From: Stigmatella erecta
GTDB lineage: Bacteria > Myxococcota > Myxococcia > Myxococcales > Myxococcaceae
Length of the DNA: 64,000 nt
Direction of reading: 5' to 3'
Assembly (NCBI RefSeq): GCF_900111745.1
Contig: NZ_FOIJ01000019.1
Span: 101,532 to 165,531, forward strand
Shown in pieces: positions 15,034 to 23,519 of this stretch. Made by a program: the position numbers and the translations under genes. The notes under the pieces were generated by a model that worked only from the letters and a program-made list of their open reading frames with translations, did no database searches and was not told the origin of the DNA. Numbering within the stretch: the stretch's first letter is position 1; every line of letters begins with the position of its first letter.

Positions 15034-17190
15034 TCAGGAGGCGCCCTCGGCGGGCATGTCTCCCACCGCTGCGGAGGCCACCGCCGGGGCGGCCGACGCC
15101 CGCGGGTGGCGGACGATGAGCAACGAGCCGGGCGCGTCGCGGATGATGCGCTCGCGCGACAGGCCGAAGAGCCGGTCCTCCAGGCCCCACTCGGAGCCGG
15201 CCCCAATCACCGTCAAGTCGTAGCCCTGCGAGGCCTCGGCCAGCGCCGCCTCCTCGGGCGAGTCGTTCTCCACGACCTTGAAGCGCACCTGGCCCAGCTC
15301 CTGGGGGAAGAGCTCCTCCACCAGCGCGCGGCCCCGGGGGCCCTGCGAGGCGCTGCCCGGCGCGGTGACGTGCAGCACCGTCACCTCGGCGCCCGTGTGC
15401 CGCAGGATGCGCCGCGCCAGCGCGAGCGCCTGCCGGTCATTCTGGCTGCCGATGAAGGGCACCAGCACCCGCTTGGTCTCGGACAGGCCGCGGTCCACCA
15501 GCACCGCCACGCTCGTGGTGGCCTCGCGCATCACCTCGTGCACGGTGCCGCCCAGCCGCGTGCGGCTGAACAGCGGCTTGTGCCAGCCGAGCAGCACCAG
15601 GTCCGCGCGCTTGGCCTCGGCGGTGCGGCAGATGTCCGCGGAGGGCTCCGAGGAGACGAACGACAGCGAGCGCACCGCCAGCTCCAGGCGCTTGGCGCTG
15701 GAGAGCAGCGGCGCGAGCGCGCCCTCGTCCGGGGGCCGGGGCTCGTGCAGCCGGTGCATGCTGGAGCGCTCGGCGGAGATGAGGTGCAGGGCGTAGAGCT
15801 GGGCGTTCTCCGCGGCGCTGCCGCCGGTGCCGGTGAGCGCCCGCCCCAGGGCCGCCATGCCCGGGCCCGCCTGGCCGTGGGAGACGCACATCAGCACGGT
15901 GAAGGGCGCGGGGCCGGTGGCCACCGGGGGCAGATCCACCCTGTCCCGGGCGATCTCCGCGGTGGGGTAGATCCAGTTGAGCAGCGGCGAGGTGATGAAC
16001 GTCGTCACCAGCGCCATCACCACCATCATGGTGAAGAGGGTGGGGGAGATGACGCCCAGGTCCAGGCCGATGTTGAGCACGATGAGCTCCATCAACCCGC
16101 GGGTGTTCATCAGCACGCCCACGGCGCTGGCCTCGCGCCAGCGCAGGCCGGTGAGCCGCGCCGCCACCGTGCTGCCGCCGAACTTGCCCAGGCAGGCCAG
16201 CAGGATGATGAGCCCGCACATGGCCCACGCATCCACGCTGTTGAGCAGCCCCACCTGCGTGCGCAGGCCGCTGTAGGCGAAGAAGACGGGCAGGAGCAGC
16301 ACCACCGCCACGTCCTCGAGCCGCTCCGCCAGCGCATCGGCGAGCCCGCCCTCCTTGGGGATGACGGCGCCGAAGAGGAAGGCGCCGAACAGCGCGTGGA
16401 TGCCGATGAGCTCCGTGGCCCAGCTGGAGGCCAGCAGCAGGATCAGCGTGCCCGCCACGACGTTCTGGGTGAGCCCGTCCTTGCTGGCCACCCGCGCGCC
16501 CAGCCGCGAGAGGAACGGCCGCACCACCAGCAGCATGAAGACGATGTAGAGCAGCGCGAACAGCGTGGTGATGCCCGCGCCGGTGAGGCTCGAGGCCCGC
16601 ACGATGGACACCACGAAGGCAAGCAAGCACCACGCCGTCACGTCATCCACCGCCGCGCAGGTGATGCTGATGACGCCTACCCGCGACTGGAGCAGGCCGC
16701 GCTCGCTGAGGATGCGCGCCAGCACCGGGAAGGCGGTGATGCTCATCGCCACGCCCATGAAGAGCACGAACGACAGGAAGGGCACCTCGGGGGACGACAG
16801 GGCGCGGTAGAGCCACAGGGCGCTGGCGCCCGCGCCCAGGATGAACGGGACGATGATGCTGGAGTGGCTGATGGCCACCGAGCTGTGGCCCCGCCCCTGG
16901 AGCAGCTTCGGATCCAGCTCCAGCCCGATGAGGAACATGAAGAGGATGAGCCCCACCTGGCTGAGCATCTTCAGCACCGGCAGCGAGCTGTCCGGGAAGA
17001 GGCTGTGCATCAGGTCCGGCGCCAGCCAGCCGAGCAGCGAGGGGCCCAGCATCACGCCCGCGACGACTTCCGCGATGACCAGGGGCTGGCCCAGCCATCG
17101 CGTCACTTTGCCGATGAGCCGGGAGAGCCCGATGATGACGATGAGCTGCACGATGAGCACCGTGAGCGGGTTCTGGGCCAGTCCGTGCAT
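15034..17190 (-). CDS. CPA2-type cation/H+ antiporter (KefB-like) with C-terminal universal-stress domains
   Basis: 718 residues from ATG 17190, chosen because AGGAGA sits 4 bp upstream; an upstream start would add 12 residues without a site. Residues about 10-390 are a Na_H_exchanger domain with 12 or so helices; blocks include AEVVAGVMLGPSLLGWL, GLELDPKLL, CAAVDDVTAWCLLAFV and MNTRGLMELIVLNIGLDLG, as in Kef/CPA2 proteins. The C-terminal about 290 residues look like universal-stress-protein domains (VLLGWHKPLFSRTRLGGTVHEV and VTVIGAGSEWGLEDRLFG). It exchanges a monovalent cation for protons at the inner membrane, with the USP tail likely regulatory. Confidence 0.9.
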   Translation of the reverse strand: MHGLAQNPLTVLIVQLIVIIGLSRLIGKVTRWLGQPLVIAEVVAGVMLGPSLLGWLAPDLMHSLFPDSSLPVLKMLSQVGLILFMFLIGLELDPKLLQGRGHSSVAISHSSIIVPFILGAGASALWLYRALSSPEVPFLSFVLFMGVAMSITAFPVLARILSERGLLQSRVGVISITCAAVDDVTAWCLLAFVVSIVRASSLTGAGITTLFALLYIVFMLLVVRPFLSRLGARVASKDGLTQNVVAGTLILLLASSWATELIGIHALFGAFLFGAVIPKEGGLADALAERLEDVAVVLLLPVFFAYSGLRTQVGLLNSVDAWAMCGLIILLACLGKFGGSTVAARLTGLRWREASAVGVLMNTRGLMELIVLNIGLDLGVISPTLFTMMVVMALVTTFITSPLLNWIYPTAEIARDRVDLPPVATGPAPFTVLMCVSHGQAGPGMAALGRALTGTGGSAAENAQLYALHLISAERSSMHRLHEPRPPDEGALAPLLSSAKRLELAVRSLSFVSSEPSADICRTAEAKRADLVLLGWHKPLFSRTRLGGTVHEVMREATTSVAVLVDRGLSETKRVLVPFIGSQNDRQALALARRILRHTGAEVTVLHVTAPGSASQGPRGRALVEELFPQELGQVRFKVVENDSPEEAALAEASQGYDLTVIGAGSEWGLEDRLFGLSRERIIRDAPGSLLIVRHPRASAAPAVASAAVGDMPAEGAS

Positions 17191-17212
17191 CGTCTCTCCT
17201 TGGACCAAAGGG

Positions 17213-17232
17213 TGATAAGGAAGCACTTATCA
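17213..17232. promoter_or_regulatory. inverted-repeat operator candidate, TGATAAG-N6-CTTATCA
   Basis: A perfect 7-bp inverted repeat with a 6-bp spacer. It starts 23 bp upstream of the antiporter ATG and overlaps the -10 of the promoter proposed at 17224-17252. The co-transcribed XRE-EIIA protein is the obvious candidate ligand, giving negative autoregulation. Confidence 0.6.
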
Positions 17233-17252
17233 ACCATGTCCAGAGGCGTCAA
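17224..17252 (-). promoter_or_regulatory. candidate promoter of the antiporter/XRE-EIIA operon
   Basis: On the minus strand: TTGACG (17252 to 17247), 17-bp spacer, TAAGTG (17229 to 17224). The -35 is strong and the -10 weak. The inverted repeat at 17213-17232 covers the -10, as expected for a repressor site. Confidence 0.45.
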
Positions 17253-17294
17253 CCCACGGTCTTCCGGACCGTTGGGTGGCCGCGTGCGCGCGGA

Positions 17295-18485
17295 TCATCG
17301 CGGGGGCCGGGAGGCCTCGGGCGCGTCCCCGTAGCCCGTCAGCTCCACGTAGCCCCGGCCCGTCACCGGCTGGCCCGCGCGCGTGCCCGTGAACGTCACC
17401 GCGCCTTCCCAGTAGAGGACGACCACGGGCAGCTCCTGATCCGCCTGGGCCGGGAGGATGTCGAGCTCGAGCCCCTGCGAGGGCACCGCGAGGTGCCAGC
17501 GCGAGGGATACGCCACGCCGCTGCGCGGACTCTTCCACGTGTCGCGCACCTCGAGCCTCACGTCCTCGCGCTTCAGCTGCACGGCGGCGCCCTGCGGCGG
17601 CACGAAGGAGCCCGCGCTGCGCGGGGCCACCGCGCCGTCGCGCTGGCGCAGCTGGTAGTACATGAGCTCGGTGCTGTCCGAGAGCTGGAGGGCGAACCAG
17701 TCCCAGCCAATCTGCGAGGCGTCGAGCCCCACGGTGCTCCACTCGCGGTCCATCCAGCTCGCGCCCGTCACCGCGTGCGTGCGCCCCTCCACCGTCACCG
17801 TGCCACGCGAGGGCATGCGCGTGAGCGAGTAGTAATAGGAGGCGCCCTCGCCGGCCCCCTTCTGGCTCAGCCCCTGGTTGCCCTGGAGCACGGGCGGCTT
17901 GCCCTCCTCCAGCTCCAGCGCCAGGTCCACGCCCTCCGCCGCCGCCACCAGGCGCATGGGCAGCGCCCCGTCCTTCACGGCCCGCGCCTCCCAGTCCTCC
18001 AGCCACACCCGGAAGGGCTGCGTCTGGGCCCCCGCGAGCCCCAGCGCCGCGCGGTTGAACCGCTGGAAGACATGGAAGCGCTTCGCCTCGATGTCCGACA
18101 GCGCGAAGTGGCCCATGTAGAGCTGGCGCGTGCCCCACTCGGAGGCGCGCTCCGGGGCCGTGGGGGCCAGCGCGTTGCGGAACAGCGTGAGCTGGTAGCC
18201 GAAGGCGCGCCCCTCCGCCGTCTGCAGGTTGCCCGTCCAGTACCACCACTCGGTGCGGAACGCCTCGTGGGGCCCGTGGTCCTCGGGGAAGTGGAACGGC
18301 CGGACCTCCAGGGCGCGCGCGTAGCCCGTGTCCCCGCCGCCCGTCTGGCCCAGCAGCGAGGCCACCGTGAGGCCCGGGGCCGGCGGCGGCGCGGGCGGCT
18401 CGCGCGTGACGAGGAACACCCCCCCGGCCAGCATCGCCAGCACCGCCCCCACCCCCCGCACGAGCCCCTTGCCGCCACGCTGCAT
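17295..18485 (-). CDS. AttH-like lipocalin/carotenoid-hydratase-fold protein
   Basis: 396 residues with an N-terminal hydrophobic anchor (GAVLAMLAGGVFLVT). The mature part matches the AttH/CrtC-like lipocalin family: FHFPEDHGPHEAFRTEWWYWTGNL near residue 65-88 is its signature, and GASWMDREWSTVGL with GWDWFALQL in the middle is the second one. Family members next to ABC transporters are thought to bind lipids in the periplasm, while CrtC relatives hydrate carotenoids; the ABC context favours the first. It is third in an operon after the ABC ATPase and permease, 3 bp behind the permease. Confidence 0.85.
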   Translation of the reverse strand: MQRGGKGLVRGVGAVLAMLAGGVFLVTREPPAPPPAPGLTVASLLGQTGGGDTGYARALEVRPFHFPEDHGPHEAFRTEWWYWTGNLQTAEGRAFGYQLTLFRNALAPTAPERASEWGTRQLYMGHFALSDIEAKRFHVFQRFNRAALGLAGAQTQPFRVWLEDWEARAVKDGALPMRLVAAAEGVDLALELEEGKPPVLQGNQGLSQKGAGEGASYYYSLTRMPSRGTVTVEGRTHAVTGASWMDREWSTVGLDASQIGWDWFALQLSDSTELMYYQLRQRDGAVAPRSAGSFVPPQGAAVQLKREDVRLEVRDTWKSPRSGVAYPSRWHLAVPSQGLELDILPAQADQELPVVVLYWEGAVTFTGTRAGQPVTGRGYVELTGYGDAPEASRPPR

Positions 18486-18488
18486 GGC

Positions 18489-21029
18489 CTACTCCTCCCG
18501 AAGGGCCAACGCCGGGTTGGCGCGGGACATTCGCCACGCGGGGTACAGCCCCGCGAGCCCCGCGGCAGCCAGGGCCAGCCCCACCGCCTGGAGCAGCACC
18601 CCCGGGGTGACGGCGAGCTGGAGCGTCCACCCGAAGGAGCGCTGGTTGATGACGTGCACGAGGATGTACGCGAGAGCCAGCCCCAGCGGCACGGCGAACA
18701 GGCCCGCCAGCAGCCCGAGCAGCCCCGTCTGGAGCGAGACGAGCCCCCAGAGCTGACCCGGCGTCAGCCCGGTGGCGCGCAGCACGGCGAACTCCCGGGC
18801 CCGCTCGAGCTGGAGCGCCATCAGCGCGCTGAGCACGCCCACGAAGGCCACCCCCACCGCGAGCAGCCGCAGCACCTGGGTGATGGTGAAGGTGCGGTCG
18901 AACACCTCCAGCGAGCCCTCGCGCAGCACGCGGTTGGAGCGCACGTGGACGAGTTGCCTGTCGCCCACGCGCGCGCGCACCCGCTCCACCAGCGCATCCA
19001 CGTCCTGCCCGGGCGCGGCGTAGAGCGCCAGGCCCGTCACGCCCCGGTCCTCGAAGGCGGCCTCGTAGGTGGCGCGCGTCATGAGCACCGCGCCCACGTC
19101 CGAGCCGAAGTCGTAGTACACGCCGCGCACCCGGAAGTCGCGCGGCCCCCGGTCCGTGCGCAGCCGCACCGTGCTGCCCCGGTGCACGTGGCGGTGCACG
19201 CTCAGGGGCTCGGAGACGATGAGCGTGTCCGGGGCCTCCAGCTCGCGCCACACCGTGTCCGCGTCGCCCTCCTTGAAGCGGTAGGCGCGCGGGAGACCCG
19301 GCGGAAACCCGATGGCCGTCAGGTCCGTGGCAACGCCGTCCACGTCCACCTTCACCGAGCGGAGGGTGGAGTGGGCCGCCACGCCCGGCGTCCCGGCCAG
19401 GTGCCCGGCCAGGCCCGGGACGAAGGCGCTGTCCCCGCGCCGGGCCATGAGCGAGGGCGGGGAGGCGTAAATGTCCGCCTGGAGCGAGGACTCCAGCCAC
19501 TCGGCCACCGTGCCGCGGAAGCTGGCCACCATGAGGCCCACGCCCACGGTGGTGGACACGGCGATCATCAGCGCCGCCAGCGCCACGGAGGTGCGGCTCA
19601 GGCTCGTGCGCACCCCGCGCGCCGCCATGCGCCCCAGCAGCCCGAACACCGCGCCCAGCGGGCGGGCCGCGCCGAGCACCAGCTTCCCGGTCGTCCACGG
19701 CACCAGCAGCGCCGCGCCGAGCTGCACGCAGAACAGGCCCACGTACGCCGGCGGCAGCGCCTGGGTGGGCAGCACCAGCAGCCCCGCGCCCGCGCCCAGC
19801 ACGAGCAGCCCCCACAGGGCGAGCCGCGGCGCGCGGCCCCGGGCCAGGTCCTCCGAGGCGGAGCGGCGCATCGTGGTGGCCGGGGGCGAGCGCGCGGCCT
19901 CCCACGCGGGCACGAGCGCCGCGCCCAGCGTGGCCCCCAGCCCCAGCGCCACGCCCTTGGCGAACAGCAGTGGCTCCAGCGACAGCCGGCGCACGCTCAC
20001 CACGAAGTACAAGTCGTTGAGGGTCTGCGTGACGAGCCCCACGAGCCCCCGGCCCAGCAGCACCCCCAGCAGGAGCCCCGCCGCGGTGCCCACCGCGCCG
20101 AGCAGCGCGGCCTCGCCGAGCACCAGGGCGAACAGCTCCCCGCGGGTGATGCCCAGGGCCCGCAGCCGCCCGAGCTGCCCGCGCCGCTGCACCACCGAGA
20201 AGGTCATCGTGTTGTAGATGAGGAACATGCCCACCACGAGCGCCAGCAGGGACAGCGCGGTGAGGTTGGTGCGGAAGGCCCGCGTCATCTGCTCCACGGT
20301 GTGGCCGCGCGAGGCGGCGCGCAGCAGCTCCACGCCCGGCGGCAGCCCCTGCCGCAGCCGGGCCGCTTCCGCCGCGTCCCCGAGCTTCAAGTCGATGCGG
20401 GACAGGCGCCCGGTGAGGCCGAGCACCTCCTGGGCGGTGGACACATCGGCGAGAATCAACCCCTCCAGGGCCCGGCGGGTGCGCGCGTCGGAAGGGGTGA
20501 GGAGGCCGAGCACACGCAGCGTCCGGAGCTGGCCGCCCACCGCCACCTGGAAAGAAGCTCCCGGCGCCGGCGCGCCCACCAGCCGCGCCGTCTCCGCCGT
20601 CATCAGCACCGTGCCCGGCTCGGTGAGGAGCGAGGCGAGCCGGGGGCCCTGCCGGTCCGACACGTAGGGCCGGAAGGGCTCCTCGGAGAAGGGGTCCACG
20701 CCCAGGAGCGTGAGGGGGCGGCGGTCCCCCTGGGCGGCCCGCACATGGCCCTCCACCACGGGGGCGGAGGGGGGCATGCCGGGGCGCAACCGCAGCGCGC
20801 TATATAAGGATGCGGGCAAGCCCGTGGGCCCCCCGGTGAGCTGGTGCGTGGCCTGGCCCGCCACCGTGCTGGTGGACTGCTCGAAGGCCTGGAGGGCGCT
20901 GTGGCTCGCCAGGTCGATGGAGACCACCACCGCCACGCCCAGCGCGATGCCCAGCAGCGACAGGGCGGTGAGCCACGGGTGGCTCCCCAGGTGGCGGGCG
21001 CTGGCGCGCGCGAGCAGCCGCCGGCTCAT
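18489..21029 (-). CDS. ABC transporter permease, FtsX/MacB type, large form
   Basis: 846 residues with two FtsX-type cores. The N-terminal helix (WLTALSLLGIALGVAVVVSIDLA) is followed by a periplasmic MacB-like domain to about residue 240. A first set of three helices follows, at about 250-370, with central helices up to about 500. A second periplasmic domain is at about 510-720, and the final helices sit around VGLALAAAGLAGLYPAWRMSRANPALALREE. Ending in YPAWRMSRANPALALR is diagnostic of FtsX permeases. It works with the ATPase just upstream (ATGA overlap) in lipid or lipoprotein movement rather than solute import. Together with the downstream lipocalin it forms an AttEFGH-like set. Confidence 0.92.
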   Translation of the reverse strand: MSRRLLARASARHLGSHPWLTALSLLGIALGVAVVVSIDLASHSALQAFEQSTSTVAGQATHQLTGGPTGLPASLYSALRLRPGMPPSAPVVEGHVRAAQGDRRPLTLLGVDPFSEEPFRPYVSDRQGPRLASLLTEPGTVLMTAETARLVGAPAPGASFQVAVGGQLRTLRVLGLLTPSDARTRRALEGLILADVSTAQEVLGLTGRLSRIDLKLGDAAEAARLRQGLPPGVELLRAASRGHTVEQMTRAFRTNLTALSLLALVVGMFLIYNTMTFSVVQRRGQLGRLRALGITRGELFALVLGEAALLGAVGTAAGLLLGVLLGRGLVGLVTQTLNDLYFVVSVRRLSLEPLLFAKGVALGLGATLGAALVPAWEAARSPPATTMRRSASEDLARGRAPRLALWGLLVLGAGAGLLVLPTQALPPAYVGLFCVQLGAALLVPWTTGKLVLGAARPLGAVFGLLGRMAARGVRTSLSRTSVALAALMIAVSTTVGVGLMVASFRGTVAEWLESSLQADIYASPPSLMARRGDSAFVPGLAGHLAGTPGVAAHSTLRSVKVDVDGVATDLTAIGFPPGLPRAYRFKEGDADTVWRELEAPDTLIVSEPLSVHRHVHRGSTVRLRTDRGPRDFRVRGVYYDFGSDVGAVLMTRATYEAAFEDRGVTGLALYAAPGQDVDALVERVRARVGDRQLVHVRSNRVLREGSLEVFDRTFTITQVLRLLAVGVAFVGVLSALMALQLERAREFAVLRATGLTPGQLWGLVSLQTGLLGLLAGLFAVPLGLALAYILVHVINQRSFGWTLQLAVTPGVLLQAVGLALAAAGLAGLYPAWRMSRANPALALREE

Positions 21030-21727
21030 GGCCGCCCCGTCCGCTCGATGAGCCGGCCCGCCTCCAGCACGAAGGTGCGGTCGGCCCGGGCGGCCAGCGC
21101 CTCGTCATGCGAGACGACGAGGGCGCACGCATCGCCCCGGCGGATGAGCTCTTCCAGGAGGTCCAACACCTGGAGGCCCGTCTTCTCGTCCAGGTTGCCG
21201 GTGGGCTCGTCCGCGAGCAGCAGGGGCGGGGCGTGCGCGAGCGCCCGGGCCACCGCCACGCGCTGCTGCTCGCCGCCGGACAGCCGGTCCGGGAAGCTGC
21301 GCTCGCGCCCGCCGAGCCCCACGCGGCCGAGCAGCGCCTTCACGCGCGCGTCCACCTCCGCGCCGGGGCGGCCGAGCAGCTCCAGCGGCAGCCGCACGTT
21401 CTCCTCCACCGTGAGCGTGGGCAGCAGGTTGAAGGCCTGGAAGACGAAGCCGATGCGCTCGCGGCGCAGGAGCGTCCGCTCGCGCTCGCTCAGGGTGGCC
21501 AGGTCCTTGCCCTCCACGCGCACCTGCCCCCGCGTGGGCAAGTCGATGCCGCTGATGAGGTTGAGCAGCGTGGACTTGCCCGAGCCGCTGCGGCCCAGCA
21601 GCACGGTGAACTCGCCCCGGTGCAGGGTGAGGGCCGCGCCGGTGAGCACCTCGCGCGTGGCCTCGCCCTCGGAGTAGGCCTTGGTGACGTCTCTCAGCTC
21701 GATGACGGCGGACGGAGGGGAGGACAT
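21026..21727 (-). CDS. ABC transporter ATP-binding protein (LolD/MacB class)
   Basis: 233 residues, complete ATPase: Walker A GRSGSGKST, Q-loop FVFQAFNLLPTLTVEENV, signature LSGGEQQRVAVARAL, Walker B LLLADEPTG and the H-loop VVSHD. The FQxFNLLPxLT block places it in the LolD/MacB/FtsE class that partners FtsX-type permeases. It starts at ATG 21727 and its TGA overlaps the permease ATG by 4 bp. It is the first gene of the three-gene AttEFGH-like operon. Confidence 0.95.
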   Translation of the reverse strand: MSSPPSAVIELRDVTKAYSEGEATREVLTGAALTLHRGEFTVLLGRSGSGKSTLLNLISGIDLPTRGQVRVEGKDLATLSERERTLLRRERIGFVFQAFNLLPTLTVEENVRLPLELLGRPGAEVDARVKALLGRVGLGGRERSFPDRLSGGEQQRVAVARALAHAPPLLLADEPTGNLDEKTGLQVLDLLEELIRRGDACALVVSHDEALAARADRTFVLEAGRLIERTGRP

Positions 21728-21759
21728 GCGCGGTGCCGCACACTAGCCGCCCCGGGCGC

Positions 21760-22599
21760 TCAGAGCGCGGAGGAAGCCACGCCCAGCTCCGGCGGGTCCA
21801 GGCGCTCGTTGCGCCCGCGCAGGGCGTGCAGGAACGCGCCCACCTCCAGGGCCAGCCGCGGCCCGCCGCGGTCCCGGGGGATGATGTGGTAGCCCTCCTG
21901 GAGCGAGAGCACGCGCACCGAGGCGGCCCCGGTGAGCTGCTGGGCGAGCCACGGCCCGCCCTCGGGGTCCACCACGTGGTCCTGCTGGGCCACCGCCACC
22001 AGGGTGGGGCAGCGCACGCGCGGGGCGAGCACCTGGGCGGAGGCCTGGAGCGTCCACACGTCGTTGAGCCGCGCGGTGGGGAAGGCCTTCAGGATGGGGG
22101 CCTCGGCCAGGGCCACCGGGTCGCTCAGGTCGGTGCTGTCCTTGGGCACCCAGGGCTTCACCCACTCCAGCAGGCCCGTGTGCCGCAGCCCCTTGAGCAG
22201 CGCCATCTTCGGCCCCTTGAAGCGCGCCGCGGGGGCGATGAGCACCAGCCCGTGCACCCCCTCGGGGAACTGGGCCGCCAGCCCCAGGGCGAGCAGCGCC
22301 CCCATGGACAGCCCCGCGACGAACACCCGCCGGAAGCCCGAGAGCGAGTGCAGCGCCTCGGCGGCGGCCTGCTCCCAGTCGCGGTGGTTCACCTCCAGCA
22401 AGGCCTCGGGCGTGGTGCCATGGCCCGGCAGGCGGGGGGCCTTCACGTACAGGCCCTGGGCCGCCAGGGCCTCGCCCAGGGGGAGCATCTCCCAGGGGCT
22501 TCCGGTGAACCCATGCAGCAGCAGACAGGCGTCGTCGCCTCGGCCCAGCTCGAAGGGGGCGGTCTTCCCGGGATCCATCCAGCGTCCGTGCACGTTCAC
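21760..22599 (-). CDS. alpha/beta hydrolase (carboxylesterase-like)
   Basis: 279 residues. LLHGFTGSPWEM holds the HG oxyanion region, VAGLSMGALLALGLA the G-x-S-x-G nucleophile elbow, VAVAQQDHVVDPE the acid and GYHIIPRD the histidine, so the triad is complete. The overall length and the RLPGHGTTPEALLEVNHRDW block match Geobacillus-type monoglyceride/carboxylesterases. It is predicted to be cytoplasmic, with substrates probably short or medium acyl esters. Reading leftward, it lies upstream of the ABC operon (32 bp from the ATPase gene), so it might be co-transcribed with it. Confidence 0.88.
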   Translation of the reverse strand: MNVHGRWMDPGKTAPFELGRGDDACLLLHGFTGSPWEMLPLGEALAAQGLYVKAPRLPGHGTTPEALLEVNHRDWEQAAAEALHSLSGFRRVFVAGLSMGALLALGLAAQFPEGVHGLVLIAPAARFKGPKMALLKGLRHTGLLEWVKPWVPKDSTDLSDPVALAEAPILKAFPTARLNDVWTLQASAQVLAPRVRCPTLVAVAQQDHVVDPEGGPWLAQQLTGAASVRVLSLQEGYHIIPRDRGGPRLALEVGAFLHALRGRNERLDPPELGVASSAL

Positions 22600-22617
22600 A
22601 GGGGGACGCTAGTCACG

Positions 22618-22635
22618 ATAACGCCAAAGCGTTAT
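22618..22635. promoter_or_regulatory. inverted repeat ATAACGC-CAAA-GCGTTAT in a divergent promoter region
   Basis: A perfect 7-4-7 inverted repeat, 19 bp upstream of the esterase start and 62 bp upstream of the hemF-operon start. Its position between two divergent genes and its A/T-containing arms in G/C-rich DNA suggest a regulator binding site. It is not followed by a T run, so a terminator is unlikely. Confidence 0.45.
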
Positions 22636-22697
22636 GCCGAGTGCCTTTTGTCAGACATTAATCCGCGGCATCTCGCGGCTTTTCGTCTGGAGTCCTC

Positions 22698-23519
22698 ATG
22701 ACGCGTAGCGCTGGCCTCTCCGCTCGGTCCATCGCAGACTGGGGGCGCGTGTACTCCTTTCTCCTCCTGCTCCTGGTGGTGCTGGTGGCCCCGGCGGCCT
22801 CGGCCGCCTGTGCGGAGGGGGGGGTGCACTTGTTCCCCCGGCCGGGCGCCGTCCTTCCCACCAACACGCGCCTGCTCTTGGAGGGGGTCGGCACGGCGCG
22901 GGCGCTGGTGGAGGCGCTGCCGGGCAAGACGATTCGCCTGCAGACGGGCGGCCACGAGGTGCGCGCGCGCGTGCAGCGCGGGTGGACGAGCACCCTGAAC
23001 CGCGCCACCGTGGTGCTCAAGCTCGACGGGCTGCTCTTGCCGGACCGCGTCTACACGCTGCGGCTGGACGACGTGCTGCCGCGCACGGTGGCGCTCCTCA
23101 ACGGCTCGGCCACCACGGTCCAGCCCGAGTGGCTCTCGGGCAAGGGCCCCGACAAGACGGCCCCCATCTGGCTCAAGCGCCCGGCGGTGTCCGAGGGCTT
23201 CTCGCGGCGCTCCGAGCAGGGGACCACGCGCTACCTGCGGCTGACGTTGTCCGCGCGGGAAGAGAGCCCCACCTACATGGTGGTGACGCTGACGCGCAAG
23301 CGCTCGGGGGCCGCGGCGCAGCACTACGTGGTGCCGGTGGTGAACGGCACGGCGCAGCTGGGCCACGAGCCGTGCAGCGGGGCCTTCGCGCTGGAGGATG
23401 GGAAGAGCTACCGGGCGCGCGTGGAGGTGTTCGACGCGGCGGGGAACCTCGCCCCGGCGGTGCCGCCCATGGACTTCGAGGCGCCGTCGGCGCCTCCCGG
23501 AAATGAGGAGGGACCATGA
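22698..23519 (+). CDS. exported protein with Ig-like C-terminus, unknown function
   Basis: 273 residues. It has a long signal peptide: a cationic N-terminus, then VYSFLLLLLVVLVAPAASA, with a cut before ACAEGG. The mature protein reads as two beta-sandwich sections. The first has FPRPGAVLPTNTRLLLEG. The second has the YRARVEVFDAAGNLAPAVPP ending typical of Ig-like folds. I do not recognise a named family. Its stop overlaps the hemF start by 4 bp (ATGA), so it is the promoter-proximal gene of the hemF operon, yet nothing in it suggests heme biosynthesis. Confidence 0.7.
   Translation: MTRSAGLSARSIADWGRVYSFLLLLLVVLVAPAASAACAEGGVHLFPRPGAVLPTNTRLLLEGVGTARALVEALPGKTIRLQTGGHEVRARVQRGWTSTLNRATVVLKLDGLLLPDRVYTLRLDDVLPRTVALLNGSATTVQPEWLSGKGPDKTAPIWLKRPAVSEGFSRRSEQGTTRYLRLTLSAREESPTYMVVTLTRKRSGAAAQHYVVPVVNGTAQLGHEPCSGAFALEDGKSYRARVEVFDAAGNLAPAVPPMDFEAPSAPPGNEEGP

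Noticed and set aside
22663..22678. Hairpin CCGCG-GCATCT-CGCGG followed by CTTTT as a terminator
   Set aside because: Only five pairs, only four T residues, and it lies within the 5' leader of the exported-protein gene, with no convergent gene to end there.
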